Source of the DNA: Sinorhizobium mexicanum
GTDB taxonomy: Bacteria; Pseudomonadota; Alphaproteobacteria; Rhizobiales; Rhizobiaceae
Length of the DNA stretch: 64,000 bases
Direction: 5' to 3'
NCBI RefSeq assembly: GCF_013488225.1
Contig: NZ_CP041238.1
Span: 87,501-151,500 of the forward strand
Part shown: positions 28,095 to 35,796 of the stretch, piece after piece
Layout of the letters: the number at the start of each line of letters is the position of its first letter
Position numbering within the stretch: position 1 is the first letter of the stretch
Position numbers and translations under genes: made by a program
The notes under the pieces: generated by a model
What the model was told of the DNA's origin: nothing
The model's database searches: none
Seen by the model: only the letters and a program-made list of their open reading frames with translations

Positions 28095-29687
28095 GTGGCG
28101 CCACCTGACAACAAAGGGTTTGGTTCATCGATCGACATCGACGCCTACAAGCAAACCAAAGAGGCGTTGCAGGAGCGGGAGCGGGAGCTCTCGCAACTGA
28201 TCGACATGGTTCCCGGCCACCTCTGGCGATTGACGCCCGACGGTGAGCCGACCTACTTCAACAAGCAGATGATGGACTTTCTCGGCTTGGGCGTGGGGGA
28301 CACGGACAAGCCTGACATGAGTCGGCGGGGCGCGCTCGTGCAGGCAATCGTCCATCCCGACGACGCTGCCGATATGGCGGACGCGCTCGAGCACTGCCTC
28401 GTTACCGGCAAGTGCTTTTCCATGCTGTATCGCCTTCGCCGCGCTGACGGCGTCTATCGCTGGATGTCAAGCCGCGCGGAGCCGATGCGGGACGACGACG
28501 GACGCATCGTCCAGTGGTACGGCCTTTGTCACGATATAGACGATCAGATGCACGCCGAGGAAGCGTTGCGCCGAAGCGAAAGGAAGCTTCAGCAATTGAT
28601 CGACGCCTTGCCGGTTCACATCTGGAGTTGGACGCCCGAAGGAGAGCTGTCATACGTCAGCAAGCGACTCGTGGACCATCTCGGCCTCTCCGACGCGAAC
28701 CTTGAGGATTTTGCGAGCGCGGCGCAAGAGCTGGTGCATCCCGAAGACGCTCTTGAGGTGCAGCGTACCGTTGCGAACAGCATCGAGACCGGCAAGGCCT
28801 TTGTGATGCGGTACCGCCGGCTTGGGAAAGATGGCGCCTATCGCTGGATGGAGGGCAGGTGCGAGCCTCAGCGCGATCAAGACGGGAGGATCGTGCAATG
28901 GTACGGCGTTTCTCTCGACGTTGACGACGGGGTGCGCGCACAGGAGGAATTGCGCCTCGCTCAGGAAAATCTCGCGCGTGCGAGCCAGGCGGCGAGCCTT
29001 GCCGAACTCTCCGCTTCCATCGCGCACGAGGTCACCCAGCCCTTAACCGCTGTGATCACCTCCTCGAACGTCTGCCAGCGGTGGCTTACGACGGAGCCGC
29101 CGAACATCGAGCGGGCGCAGAAGACCGTCGAGCGCATCACGCGTGCCGCAAACGCCGCCGCCGACGTCGTGAGCCGCGTCCGCGCCCTGTTCAGGCAATC
29201 CGTGGGGACGAGGGATCCGATGGCGCTCGGAAGCCTTGTCGTGGAGGCGCGGGACCTCATGGCCGAGGAGGCGGCGCGCCGGCGCGTCCGCATGGAGGTC
29301 GAGGTCGAGAGCGACCTTGCGCCCGTCACGGTCGATCGCGTCCAGATTCAGCAGGTCCTGATCAATCTCGCGCGCAATGGCCTGGAGGCAATGGAGTCCG
29401 TTGCCAGCGACCGGGTCCTTCGGATGCGCGTTCGGCGATTGGGGGAAGTGGTCCAGACCGAGATCAGTGACCGCGGCCCAGGCATCGATTTTCCCGACAG
29501 GATATTCGAGCCCTTCTTTACGACGAAGGGTCACGGCATGGGCATGGGGCTCGCGATCTGCCGTTCGATCGTCGAGTCTCACGGCGGACAATTGTGGGCG
29601 GAGAACAACGACCCGCTTGGAGCGACGTTTATCTTTACGCTGCCGGTCGACGCAGCGACGGCTCGATTTTCTCACGATGGAGAATAG
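28095..29687 (+). CDS. Soluble PAS-PAS sensor histidine kinase
   Basis: A 530-residue protein from a GTG start with GGAGG eight bases upstream. Two PAS (PAS_3-type) domains, about residues 30-150 and 160-285, are clearly duplicates: both end with YRWM...(EP).RD.DGRIVQWYG. HisKA follows with ASIAHEVTQPLTAV (His311), then an HATPase with NLARNGLEAM (N box), ISDRGPGIDFP and GHGMGMGLAI. It has no transmembrane helix, so it senses a cytosolic signal. No partner response regulator is nearby. The C-terminal half is close in style to that of the giant kinase at 19.5 kb (HEV.QPL core). It converges on the TetR gene with only five bases between stops. Confidence 0.9.
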   Translation: MAPPDNKGFGSSIDIDAYKQTKEALQERERELSQLIDMVPGHLWRLTPDGEPTYFNKQMMDFLGLGVGDTDKPDMSRRGALVQAIVHPDDAADMADALEHCLVTGKCFSMLYRLRRADGVYRWMSSRAEPMRDDDGRIVQWYGLCHDIDDQMHAEEALRRSERKLQQLIDALPVHIWSWTPEGELSYVSKRLVDHLGLSDANLEDFASAAQELVHPEDALEVQRTVANSIETGKAFVMRYRRLGKDGAYRWMEGRCEPQRDQDGRIVQWYGVSLDVDDGVRAQEELRLAQENLARASQAASLAELSASIAHEVTQPLTAVITSSNVCQRWLTTEPPNIERAQKTVERITRAANAAADVVSRVRALFRQSVGTRDPMALGSLVVEARDLMAEEAARRRVRMEVEVESDLAPVTVDRVQIQQVLINLARNGLEAMESVASDRVLRMRVRRLGEVVQTEISDRGPGIDFPDRIFEPFFTTKGHGMGMGLAICRSIVESHGGQLWAENNDPLGATFIFTLPVDAATARFSHDGE

Positions 29688-29692
29688 ACGCT

Positions 29693-30307
29693 CTACCGAG
29701 GCCGGACTCCATTGAGGAAGACCTTGACGGCGGAAGCGACCGCCTCCTGCGCCTCTTCGTCGGACGGCGGTGGGCGGAGCGCAAAAATCACCTGAAGAAG
29801 GTTGTCGCGGATCATGCCGACAAAGTGCCCGGCCACGCGCAGGCAGTCATCGGCGCGAATTTCCCCCCGCTTGCTGGCGAATTCAAGGACCTCGGCGAGC
29901 CGGGAGGTGGCTCGGCCCGGCCCCTGTTCATAGAACGCCTTGACGAGATCAGGGAAACGGTTGGCCTCGGTGATGGCAATTCGGTAAATGCCGATCAGGG
30001 TGGGCGACATGTAAAGACCCATGAGACGCCGGCCAAACGCCGTAAGCGTCTCCTCCAGATCGTGCCCTTCGATCTCCTCGATGACCAGCGTCGACAGCAG
30101 CTTGTCCGCGCTTTCGGCGACGATAGCAGAGAACAGGCCCTCCTTGCTGCCGAACTCATTGTAGATGTTGCGCTTCGATCCGCCGGCGCGTTCGATGATC
30201 GCATCAATGCTCGTCGCCGCGTAACCTTGCTCGAAAAAGACCTCGGCCGCCGCTTGAAGAAGGGCTTGCCGACGACTTTTCAACCGCCCCGATGTTGCTG
30301 CAGCCAC
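29693..30307 (-). CDS. TetR-family regulator, EmrR-like paralogue
   Basis: 204 residues from a GTG with AGAGAGG nine bases upstream; an in-frame ATG at 30355 lies inside a palindrome without a ribosome site and is less likely. The helix-turn-helix reads RRQALLQAAAEVFFEQGYAATSIDAIIERAGGSKRNIYNEFGSKEGLF; the C-terminal domain (YRIAITEANRFPDLVKAFYEQGPGR) parallels the regulator at 40609 (YRAVIAEGARQPDVAQEFFENGPGR), so the two are paralogues. The palindrome GGTAATGATCATTACC just upstream suggests self-repression, and matching sites precede the convergent PAS kinase. Regulation of that kinase is inferred. Confidence 0.85.
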   Translation of the reverse strand: MAAATSGRLKSRRQALLQAAAEVFFEQGYAATSIDAIIERAGGSKRNIYNEFGSKEGLFSAIVAESADKLLSTLVIEEIEGHDLEETLTAFGRRLMGLYMSPTLIGIYRIAITEANRFPDLVKAFYEQGPGRATSRLAEVLEFASKRGEIRADDCLRVAGHFVGMIRDNLLQVIFALRPPPSDEEAQEAVASAVKVFLNGVRPR

Positions 30308-30343
30308 AGCTTTTGACCTCTCTTGATGATGCACCCTTTCAGG

Positions 30344-30359
30344 GGTAATGATCATTACC
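30344..30359 (-). promoter_or_regulatory. Operator-like palindrome before the TetR gene
   Basis: GGTAA-TGATCA-TTACC is a perfect 16-base palindrome, centred about 45 bases before the GTG start of the TetR gene. It has the same half-sites and spacing as the pair at 28040-28085. TTGATGTCAA follows close by. Confidence 0.6.
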
Positions 30360-30424
30360 GTTGATGTCAATGGTAAAGGGCGAAAGCGACGAGGGCTCCG
30401 CCGCCTGCTGCGGCGCGTCCTATC

Positions 30425-30553
30425 AGATGCGCAAGGCACGCTGTAGCACTTTGAATCGCCGCATGTTTTGGATCGGCCGCGATTTAGAGCAATTCCAGGA
30501 AAAGTGTGTAACGGTTTTCCGTCCGGAATTGGGTGATTTCAAAGAGTTAGATG
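30425..30553. repeat. Composite intergenic repeat
   Basis: The left part (ACGCTGTAGCACTTTGAA, then GCCGCATGTT) is the reverse of the end of the 9.7/18.9/55.2-kb module. The right part, GAGCAATTCCAGGAAAAGTG, then TGTAACGGTTTTCCGTCCGG and AATTG, through TTTCAAAGAGTTAGAT, matches in reverse the element at 62400-62474 almost base for base. Two repeat families are therefore joined here, as in mosaic elements. Confidence 0.65.
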
Positions 30554-30590
30554 TGCAATGGGGAGATCCGCCGCAGAAGGCCTCGTCCGA

Positions 30591-30773
30591 TCAAGATTGA
30601 TCCGAAGCCGCCTCGGGAGCCTTGCCGGGGCGTTCCCGATTATCATAGAGAACGCGTTCCGCCGCGCCGGCAAGATCCTCGTACTGACCATGCGACAGGT
30701 TCCAGATGAACGCGGCGAGCGCCCCGCCGCTCATCAGGACCGCAAGCGGGACAAGAAACATCGCATCACCCAT
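30591..30773 (-). CDS. ccoS: cbb3 oxidase assembly protein CcoS/FixS
   Basis: About 60 residues from the ATG at 30773, which overlaps the ccoI stop (ATGGGTGA); a start four codons later is possible. One N-terminal membrane helix (MFLVPLAVLMSGGALAAFIW) is followed by NLSHGQYEDLAGAAERVLYD, the FixS signature. CcoS is needed for heme and copper insertion into cbb3 oxidase in other bacteria. It is the last gene of the cco cluster. Confidence 0.9.
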   Translation of the reverse strand: MGDAMFLVPLAVLMSGGALAAFIWNLSHGQYEDLAGAAERVLYDNRERPGKAPEAASDQS

Positions 30774-32985
30774 GGAGCCCGGCCTTCTCATACCTTCCGC
30801 GGTTGAGACGCAGCGCATTCGCGACGACGATCACGGAGGAGGACGACATGGCGACGGATGCGAGAAGCGGCGTCAGGAAGCCCGAAATTGCGATCGGTAC
30901 GGCAAGCACATTATAGGCAATCGACAGCGCGAAATTCTGCCGGACGAGAGCTGCGCTGTCGCGGGAAATCCCGTAGGCGCGCTCGACGGCCAAGAGGCCT
31001 TCATGCATGAAGATCAGATCTGCGGCGGTCCGGCCGATGTCGGAGGCGGAGGCCGGCGCGAAGGAGACATGCGCTGCCGCCAGTGCCGCTGCGTCATTCA
31101 GCCCATCGCCGACCATCAGGACCCGGCGGCCCTCGCTACGGAGCGCGTCGAGCCGCCCGACCTTGCCCGCCGGCGTCGCTTCCGCGATGAACGGAATGTC
31201 CAGGCGTTTCGCGATCTCGGCAACCGCGTTCTGCCGGTCGCCCGACAGCATCTCCACCTGCAGCCCCTCTGCTTTGAGCCGCCTGACACAATCCTCGGCG
31301 TCGCTTCGCAGCCGGTCCTCGAAGCGGAATGTCCTGACCAGTGCTCCGTCGCGGCTGAAGACGACGCTGGCGCCCTCCGGGACAGCGACGTGGGGAGCGG
31401 CCCATTGCGGGCGGCCGAGCCTGTAGAGGCCCCCGCCGACCCCGGCCTCGACCCCGTAGCCGGGTACTTCGCCGACGAGCGCCGCAGAGACGGTCGCAGC
31501 ATCGGGAAACGCGGCGGCGATGGCGCGGGAGTAGGGATGCGTGGAATGGCGGGCAATTCCGGCGGCGAGCGCCATGGCATCGCGGTCGTCCACATCGTCC
31601 GGCGGCAGAAGTTCGGGTTGGCCTCGGGTCAAGGTGCCCGTCTTGTCGAAGACCACGGTGTCGATCTCCGATAGGCGCTCCAGCGCGCCGCCGTCCTTGA
31701 TCAGGATGCCACCGCGGAACAGCCGTCCGGCGGCGACGACCTGCACCATCGGCACGGCAAGGCCGAGCGCGCAGGGGCATGTGACGATGAGCACTGCAAT
31801 GCCGGTCGTTGCCGCGTGGTGAAGGCCGGCTCCCGCCACCAGCCATCCGAGAAACGTTAAGAAGGCTGCGGCATGGACGACGGGCGCATAGAGAGCGGAT
31901 GCACGGTCGGCGATCCGCCTGTACCCGCTGCGACCTGATTCCGCCGCCTCCATCATTCGGGTCATCTCTGCCAGGAACGACTCATCCGACCGGCGGAGCG
32001 CGACTATTTCGATGGGAGCGCCAAGATTGAGCGTTCCGGCCTGAAGCTCGTGCCCGATACCCGCCGGCACGGGTATGCTCTCGCCGCTGGTGAGCGAGCA
32101 GTCGATCTCGGAGGCGCCGGCAACGATCGTCGCGTCGACGGGAACGCGCTGGCCCGCCGCGAGCGACAGGCGCATGCCGGGGAGGATCTCGGCCAGAGGA
32201 TAATAGCGCTGTCGCCCGTCGGCTTCGATGACATAGCCGCCCCGGGAGGCGAGCCGCGCGATGCCAGACACGGCGCTGCGGGCGCGCGCTCGCATCATGT
32301 GGTCGAACGTCCGGCCGATCAGCAGAAAGAACAGCAGCGAAACGGCCGCATCGAAATAGGCATGGGCGCCATGGGCGGCGGTTTCGTAGACGCTCAGAAC
32401 GAAGGTCAGTGTCACGCCGATGGAAATCGACACGTCCATGTTGGTGCGTCCGTGCCTGAGCGCGGTCCACGCGGAGCGGAAAAACACCTGCCCCGAATAA
32501 AGGACGGTCGGCAGCGCGATCACGCCGGAGATCAGATGGAAGAGCTGCCGGGTCTGCGGATCGGCGCCGAACCAGACGGCAAAGGACAGCAGCATGATGT
32601 TGCTGGATGCGAAGGCGGCGACCGCAAGCGCACGCAGCATGGCGCGGAACTCTCCGTCATGCTCCTCCTCCGGTACTTCCGCCGCGTGGGCGGGAAAGCC
32701 TATCGCATCGAGCGTCTCCACCAATGCCGGCGCTTCGCCTTGCTGGCTCCATTCGACTACAACACGCTTCGTCGACAGGTTGGCGCGTGCGCTGGTGACG
32801 CCCGGCAGCCTGGCAAGCGATGTCTCGACCTTGAGCATGCATCCGCCGCAATGCATCGACGGAACGACGAGTTCAGTCCTGAAGCCCGACTTGGACTGCC
32901 GGCGGCTGATCAAACGAAGCTCGCTGGCCCCATCTTCGGTGCCGCGATCCGCTCTTGTCACCGGGGATGCATTGACGATCTCCAT
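30766..32985 (-). CDS. ccoI: Copper-transporting P1B ATPase CcoI/FixI
   Basis: 739 residues from MEIVNASPV, with an N-terminal heavy-metal domain (SMHCGGCMLKVE around residue 44), eight predicted membrane helices, the intramembrane CPC in VTCPCALGLAVP near residue 400, phosphorylation loop DKTGTLTRG and hinge GDGLNDAAALAAAHV. CcoI delivers copper for assembly of the cbb3 CuB centre. The upstream extension to 33294 is antisense to the DUF2189-like gene and is rejected. It overlaps ccoS and lies 11 bases after the DUF2189-like gene. Confidence 0.93.
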   Translation of the reverse strand: MEIVNASPVTRADRGTEDGASELRLISRRQSKSGFRTELVVPSMHCGGCMLKVETSLARLPGVTSARANLSTKRVVVEWSQQGEAPALVETLDAIGFPAHAAEVPEEEHDGEFRAMLRALAVAAFASSNIMLLSFAVWFGADPQTRQLFHLISGVIALPTVLYSGQVFFRSAWTALRHGRTNMDVSISIGVTLTFVLSVYETAAHGAHAYFDAAVSLLFFLLIGRTFDHMMRARARSAVSGIARLASRGGYVIEADGRQRYYPLAEILPGMRLSLAAGQRVPVDATIVAGASEIDCSLTSGESIPVPAGIGHELQAGTLNLGAPIEIVALRRSDESFLAEMTRMMEAAESGRSGYRRIADRASALYAPVVHAAAFLTFLGWLVAGAGLHHAATTGIAVLIVTCPCALGLAVPMVQVVAAGRLFRGGILIKDGGALERLSEIDTVVFDKTGTLTRGQPELLPPDDVDDRDAMALAAGIARHSTHPYSRAIAAAFPDAATVSAALVGEVPGYGVEAGVGGGLYRLGRPQWAAPHVAVPEGASVVFSRDGALVRTFRFEDRLRSDAEDCVRRLKAEGLQVEMLSGDRQNAVAEIAKRLDIPFIAEATPAGKVGRLDALRSEGRRVLMVGDGLNDAAALAAAHVSFAPASASDIGRTAADLIFMHEGLLAVERAYGISRDSAALVRQNFALSIAYNVLAVPIAISGFLTPLLASVAMSSSSVIVVANALRLNRGRYEKAGLHG

Positions 32986-32996
32986 GCGGGGCGACC

Positions 32997-33794
32997 TCAG
33001 GCGGAGGTGCGCAGTGCGCGATAGCAGTGCCAGGTGCCGTGACCGAGAACCGGAAAAATGACAATCAGGCCGAGGAAACCGGTTGCGACCGAGAGTACGA
33101 ACAAGGCAAGCACGATGCCCGCCCAGATGAGCATCACGCCAAGATTGTTCCAAACGAGCGCCATGCTCGTGCCCATGGCGGTGAGCGCGTCGGAGCGCTC
33201 CTGCAAAAGCATGGGAAGCGAGATCGCGCCGATCGCGAATGAAAACGACGCGAAAAGTCCACCGACGGCGCTGCCGACCACCAGCATCGCCCATCCGATC
33301 GGTGTGAGGAAGAGCATCGTCACGATGTTATCAAGGCCGGGAAACGGCAGCAGCCCGAAGAACAGGGCATAGACAATGACGGCCGCGCGCAGCCAGACGA
33401 CCATCAGCAGACAAAGGAGGGCGCCGGTGAACACGACCTGATAGCCGGCGACGGGGCGGACGAAAATCATATCGGCAAAGGTCACGCGCGCGCCTGTCGA
33501 AAGGCGTCTGCTCTTCTCATAGAGCCCCATCGCGAAGATCGGGCCGACGACCATGAACCCCGCCAGAACCGGCAGCAGGATGTAGTCCTTTCCGGTCGCG
33601 AACAGGAGCCAGACGCTGCTTGCCACGACGGCGTAGACCAGAAGTCCATAGGCGACGCCCTGATGCATGCCCGTCAGAAAATCCCGCGTTCCCTTGCGCA
33701 GCCAGTCGAAGGCTGCGCTCGCAGGCAGATTTCGTTGCCAGATATTCTCGCGTGGCTCCGCAGGTACGACATTGGGAAGGTCGGTCATGGTCAT
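32997..33794 (-). CDS. DUF2189-like integral membrane protein
   Basis: A 265-residue protein with about six membrane helices in pairs (GLLVYAVVASSVWLLFATG, ILLPVLAGFMVVGPIFAMGLYE, and others). The GPIFAMGLYEKSRRL stretch is characteristic of the DUF2189 group as I recall it, which often neighbours cytochrome oxidase genes in alphaproteobacteria. It occupies the place where fixG/fixH normally stand between ccoP and ccoI. Its start overlaps the stop of the small anchored protein by four bases. A role in oxidase assembly is suggested only by position. Confidence 0.8.
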   Translation of the reverse strand: MTMTDLPNVVPAEPRENIWQRNLPASAAFDWLRKGTRDFLTGMHQGVAYGLLVYAVVASSVWLLFATGKDYILLPVLAGFMVVGPIFAMGLYEKSRRLSTGARVTFADMIFVRPVAGYQVVFTGALLCLLMVVWLRAAVIVYALFFGLLPFPGLDNIVTMLFLTPIGWAMLVVGSAVGGLFASFSFAIGAISLPMLLQERSDALTAMGTSMALVWNNLGVMLIWAGIVLALFVLSVATGFLGLIVIFPVLGHGTWHCYRALRTSA

Positions 33795-34027
33795 CGCTCG
33801 CGGTCGGTTTCAGATGCGTTCGAGATGCGGCACTCGGATTGCGCCGCGGCAAATGCCGTTTGCGTGGAGGTCTCTCCCACGCGCCGATGAGGGACGCAGT
33901 CCGGCTGCGACGTGACGGCGACGTAAACGAGATGTGCATTGGCACTCGCGACAAGCGCGACCCCGAAGGCGATCCCGAGCGCGATGCCCGTGCGGCCGAC
34001 ACGCCCTCTCGAAGTGCCGCTCATCAT
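33791..34027 (-). CDS. Small single-helix membrane protein in the cbb3 operon
   Basis: A 78-residue protein with one hydrophobic segment (GIALGIAFGVALVASANAH, about residues 14-32) and a short outside tail rich in polar residues with two Cys (DCVP, SEC). ATGA-type overlaps with both ccoP upstream (34024-34027) and the DUF2189-like gene downstream (33791-33794) show it is a real, coupled member of the operon. It is half the size of FixH and has no FixH motif that I can see. Function unknown. Confidence 0.7.
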   Translation of the reverse strand: MMSGTSRGRVGRTGIALGIAFGVALVASANAHLVYVAVTSQPDCVPHRRVGETSTQTAFAAAQSECRISNASETDRER

Positions 34028-34896
34028 CGTTCCTTTCTGAGATCGTGCAGGTAGGTGGCCAGTATTTTGATATCGACCGGCCCGAGCCTGTTTTCCCAGC
34101 TCGGCATCCGCCCCTGGCGCCCGTGCCAGACCGTGTCATGGATCGTCTGAAGATCGCCGCCATAGAGCCAGCTCGCATCCGTCAAGTTCGGTGCACCGAG
34201 ATCGACCTGGCCGCGGGCATCGTCGCCATGGCAGGCGGCGCAATTGTTCTGAAAAATCTCCAACCCCTTCGGTTGGGTCATCGCGGCGTGATCCGATCCG
34301 CTCTTGCCGATGTCACGCACATAGGTGATCACCGCCTTGACATCTGCGCGTGGCAGCATGCCTTCCTTGCCGAAGGCCGGCATCTGAGCGGTTCTGGTGT
34401 CTGGATGCCGGGAGTTGATGCCGACGCGTATCGTTTCCTGGATTGCCTCCGGCGAGTCGCCCCAGTTCAGCACCCCGGCTGCGAGATTGGGGAAGCCGGC
34501 ATTGCCCCCGGCGTCGATCCCATGGCAAACCGCGCAATTGCCGCCGAATAGCGCACGGCCCGCCTCGCGCAGCTTCTGCATCAGGTCCCCGTCCGCCTCG
34601 ATCGCATCGAAGCCCTGCTTTTCTATCGCCGCACGCCAGGGCGCCTGCTCGAGCGCCGCGCGCTCGAGCTTCCGGCGAATGACATCGCGCTCGTCGTAGC
34701 CGAGGATGCCCTTGGTGTAAGTGTAGCCGAGCGGCACGGCCGGCATGAATATCCAATAGATCAGCGAAAATAACGTCGTGGCGATCAGGAAGAAGTAAAC
34801 GGCCCGCGGGACTGGCGTGTTCAGCTCCTTGATGCCGTTCCACTCGTGCCCTGTCGTTTTGTGGCCCGTCAGCGGGTCACGTTCCTCTATTGCCAC
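34024..34896 (-). CDS. ccoP: cbb3 oxidase diheme subunit CcoP/FixP
   Basis: 290 residues from a GTG preceded by AAGGAAG; the longer frame runs antisense of nothing useful and is rejected. One N-terminal membrane helix (about residues 32-52, AVYFFLIATTLFSLIYWIF), then two cytochrome c domains with CAVCH (Cys121, Cys124, His125) and CAACH (Cys219, Cys222, His223); later Met ligands in QMPAFG and RMPSWE. It accepts electrons from the bc1 complex via cytochrome c and passes them to CcoO/CcoN. The start overlaps the end of ccoQ. Confidence 0.94.
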   Translation of the reverse strand: MAIEERDPLTGHKTTGHEWNGIKELNTPVPRAVYFFLIATTLFSLIYWIFMPAVPLGYTYTKGILGYDERDVIRRKLERAALEQAPWRAAIEKQGFDAIEADGDLMQKLREAGRALFGGNCAVCHGIDAGGNAGFPNLAAGVLNWGDSPEAIQETIRVGINSRHPDTRTAQMPAFGKEGMLPRADVKAVITYVRDIGKSGSDHAAMTQPKGLEIFQNNCAACHGDDARGQVDLGAPNLTDASWLYGGDLQTIHDTVWHGRQGRMPSWENRLGPVDIKILATYLHDLRKER

Positions 34897-35057
34897 GGCC
34901 GGTCTTCCTTGTTGAAAATGATGACTGAGGCTTCTTCGAACTCTTTCCTTTTGGAAGGCCAGTAGGCGTAGCAAAGGACAATGATCGACAGGGCGATGAG
35001 ATAGAGAAGGCCAAATGTCTTGGCGATCCAGACCAGTGTTTCGTACGAGATAGGCAC
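34887..35057 (-). CDS. ccoQ: cbb3 oxidase subunit CcoQ/FixQ
   Basis: A 56-residue protein read by eye between ccoO and ccoP. Beginning with GTG at 35057 it reads (M)PISYETLVWIAKTFGLLYL, then a helix IALSIIVLCYAYWP and a polar tail ending NKEDRPWQ. One membrane helix and the AYWPSKRKEFEEA segment match FixQ. Its TAG overlaps the GTG start of ccoP by ten bases, and it begins two bases after the ccoO stop. A GTG two codons earlier is an alternative start. It stabilises CcoP in the complex in other bacteria. Confidence 0.9.
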   Translation of the reverse strand: MPISYETLVWIAKTFGLLYLIALSIIVLCYAYWPSKRKEFEEASVIIFNKEDRPWQ

Positions 35058-35059
35058 GG

Positions 35060-35791
35060 TCACTCCGTCTCCGCAGCCGCGGTCTTCTGGTTGACGTCGA
35101 CGAGATTGCCCAGGATCTGAAGATAGGCGACGAGTGCGTCCATCTCGGTGAGGCGTTGTGCGTTACCGTCGAACGTGCGGACGTTCGTGGCCTCTCCGTA
35201 ACGCTCGGCCACTGCCGCCGAGGCGTTGCTGTCCGGGTTCGCCTGACCGTAGGCGTCCGCGGCGGCATTGGCGATCATCTCCCCGGTATAAGGAACGCCG
35301 ACCGCCCGCTGCGCTGCGAGCTGACCCGAAAGATCGTCCATCCTCAGCGTTCTTTCCATCAGCCAGCCGTATGCGGGCATGATCGAGACGGGTACGACAT
35401 CACGCGGGTTGATCAGGTGGCGGACATGCCATTCGTCGGAATATTTGCCGCCGAGACGGGCGATGTCGGGACCGGTGCGTTTCGAGCCCCAGAGCATGGG
35501 ATGATCGTATTTCGACTCGACCGCCAGGCTGTAGTGGCCGTAGCGATCGACGTCGTCCTTGAGCGTGCGGATCATCTGCGAATGGCAGGCATAGCAGCCC
35601 TCGCGCATGTATATGTTGCGGCCCGCAAGCTCCAGCGGCGTATAGACGCGCATGTCGGGGGCGGCTTCGACCGTCTCGTCGATCGTGAAAAGCGGTGCGA
35701 TTTCAACGATCCCGCCGATGCTGGCCGCTCCGATAATCGCAAGCGTGAGGCCGATGGCGCGTCGCTCGAGCTTGTAGTGGAGTTTGAACAA
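35060..35791 (-). CDS. ccoO: cbb3 oxidase monoheme subunit CcoO/FixO
   Basis: A 243-residue cytochrome c subunit: N-terminal membrane helix at about 14-34, heme motif CYACH (Cys66, Cys69, His70) within NIYMREGCYACHSQMIRTL, and MPAYGWL supplying the axial Met. PRDVVPVSIMPAYGWL is a CcoO signature. It lies five bases after ccoN and carries electrons from CcoP to the heme b/CuB subunit. Confidence 0.96.
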   Translation of the reverse strand: MFKLHYKLERRAIGLTLAIIGAASIGGIVEIAPLFTIDETVEAAPDMRVYTPLELAGRNIYMREGCYACHSQMIRTLKDDVDRYGHYSLAVESKYDHPMLWGSKRTGPDIARLGGKYSDEWHVRHLINPRDVVPVSIMPAYGWLMERTLRMDDLSGQLAAQRAVGVPYTGEMIANAAADAYGQANPDSNASAAVAERYGEATNVRTFDGNAQRLTEMDALVAYLQILGNLVDVNQKTAAAETE

Positions 35792-35796
35792 GGTGC

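Noticed and set aside
30307..30355. ATG start at 30355 for the TetR gene
   Set aside because: That codon lies within a perfect palindrome and has no ribosome site, whereas GTG at 30307 has AGAGAGG at the right distance. It remains possible.
30706..31674. Large plus-strand frames opposite ccoI and, similarly, opposite ccoN, emrB, etfA and adhC
   Set aside because: They are antisense shadows caused by GC-rich codon bias; the minus- or plus-strand partner has clear domains in each case.
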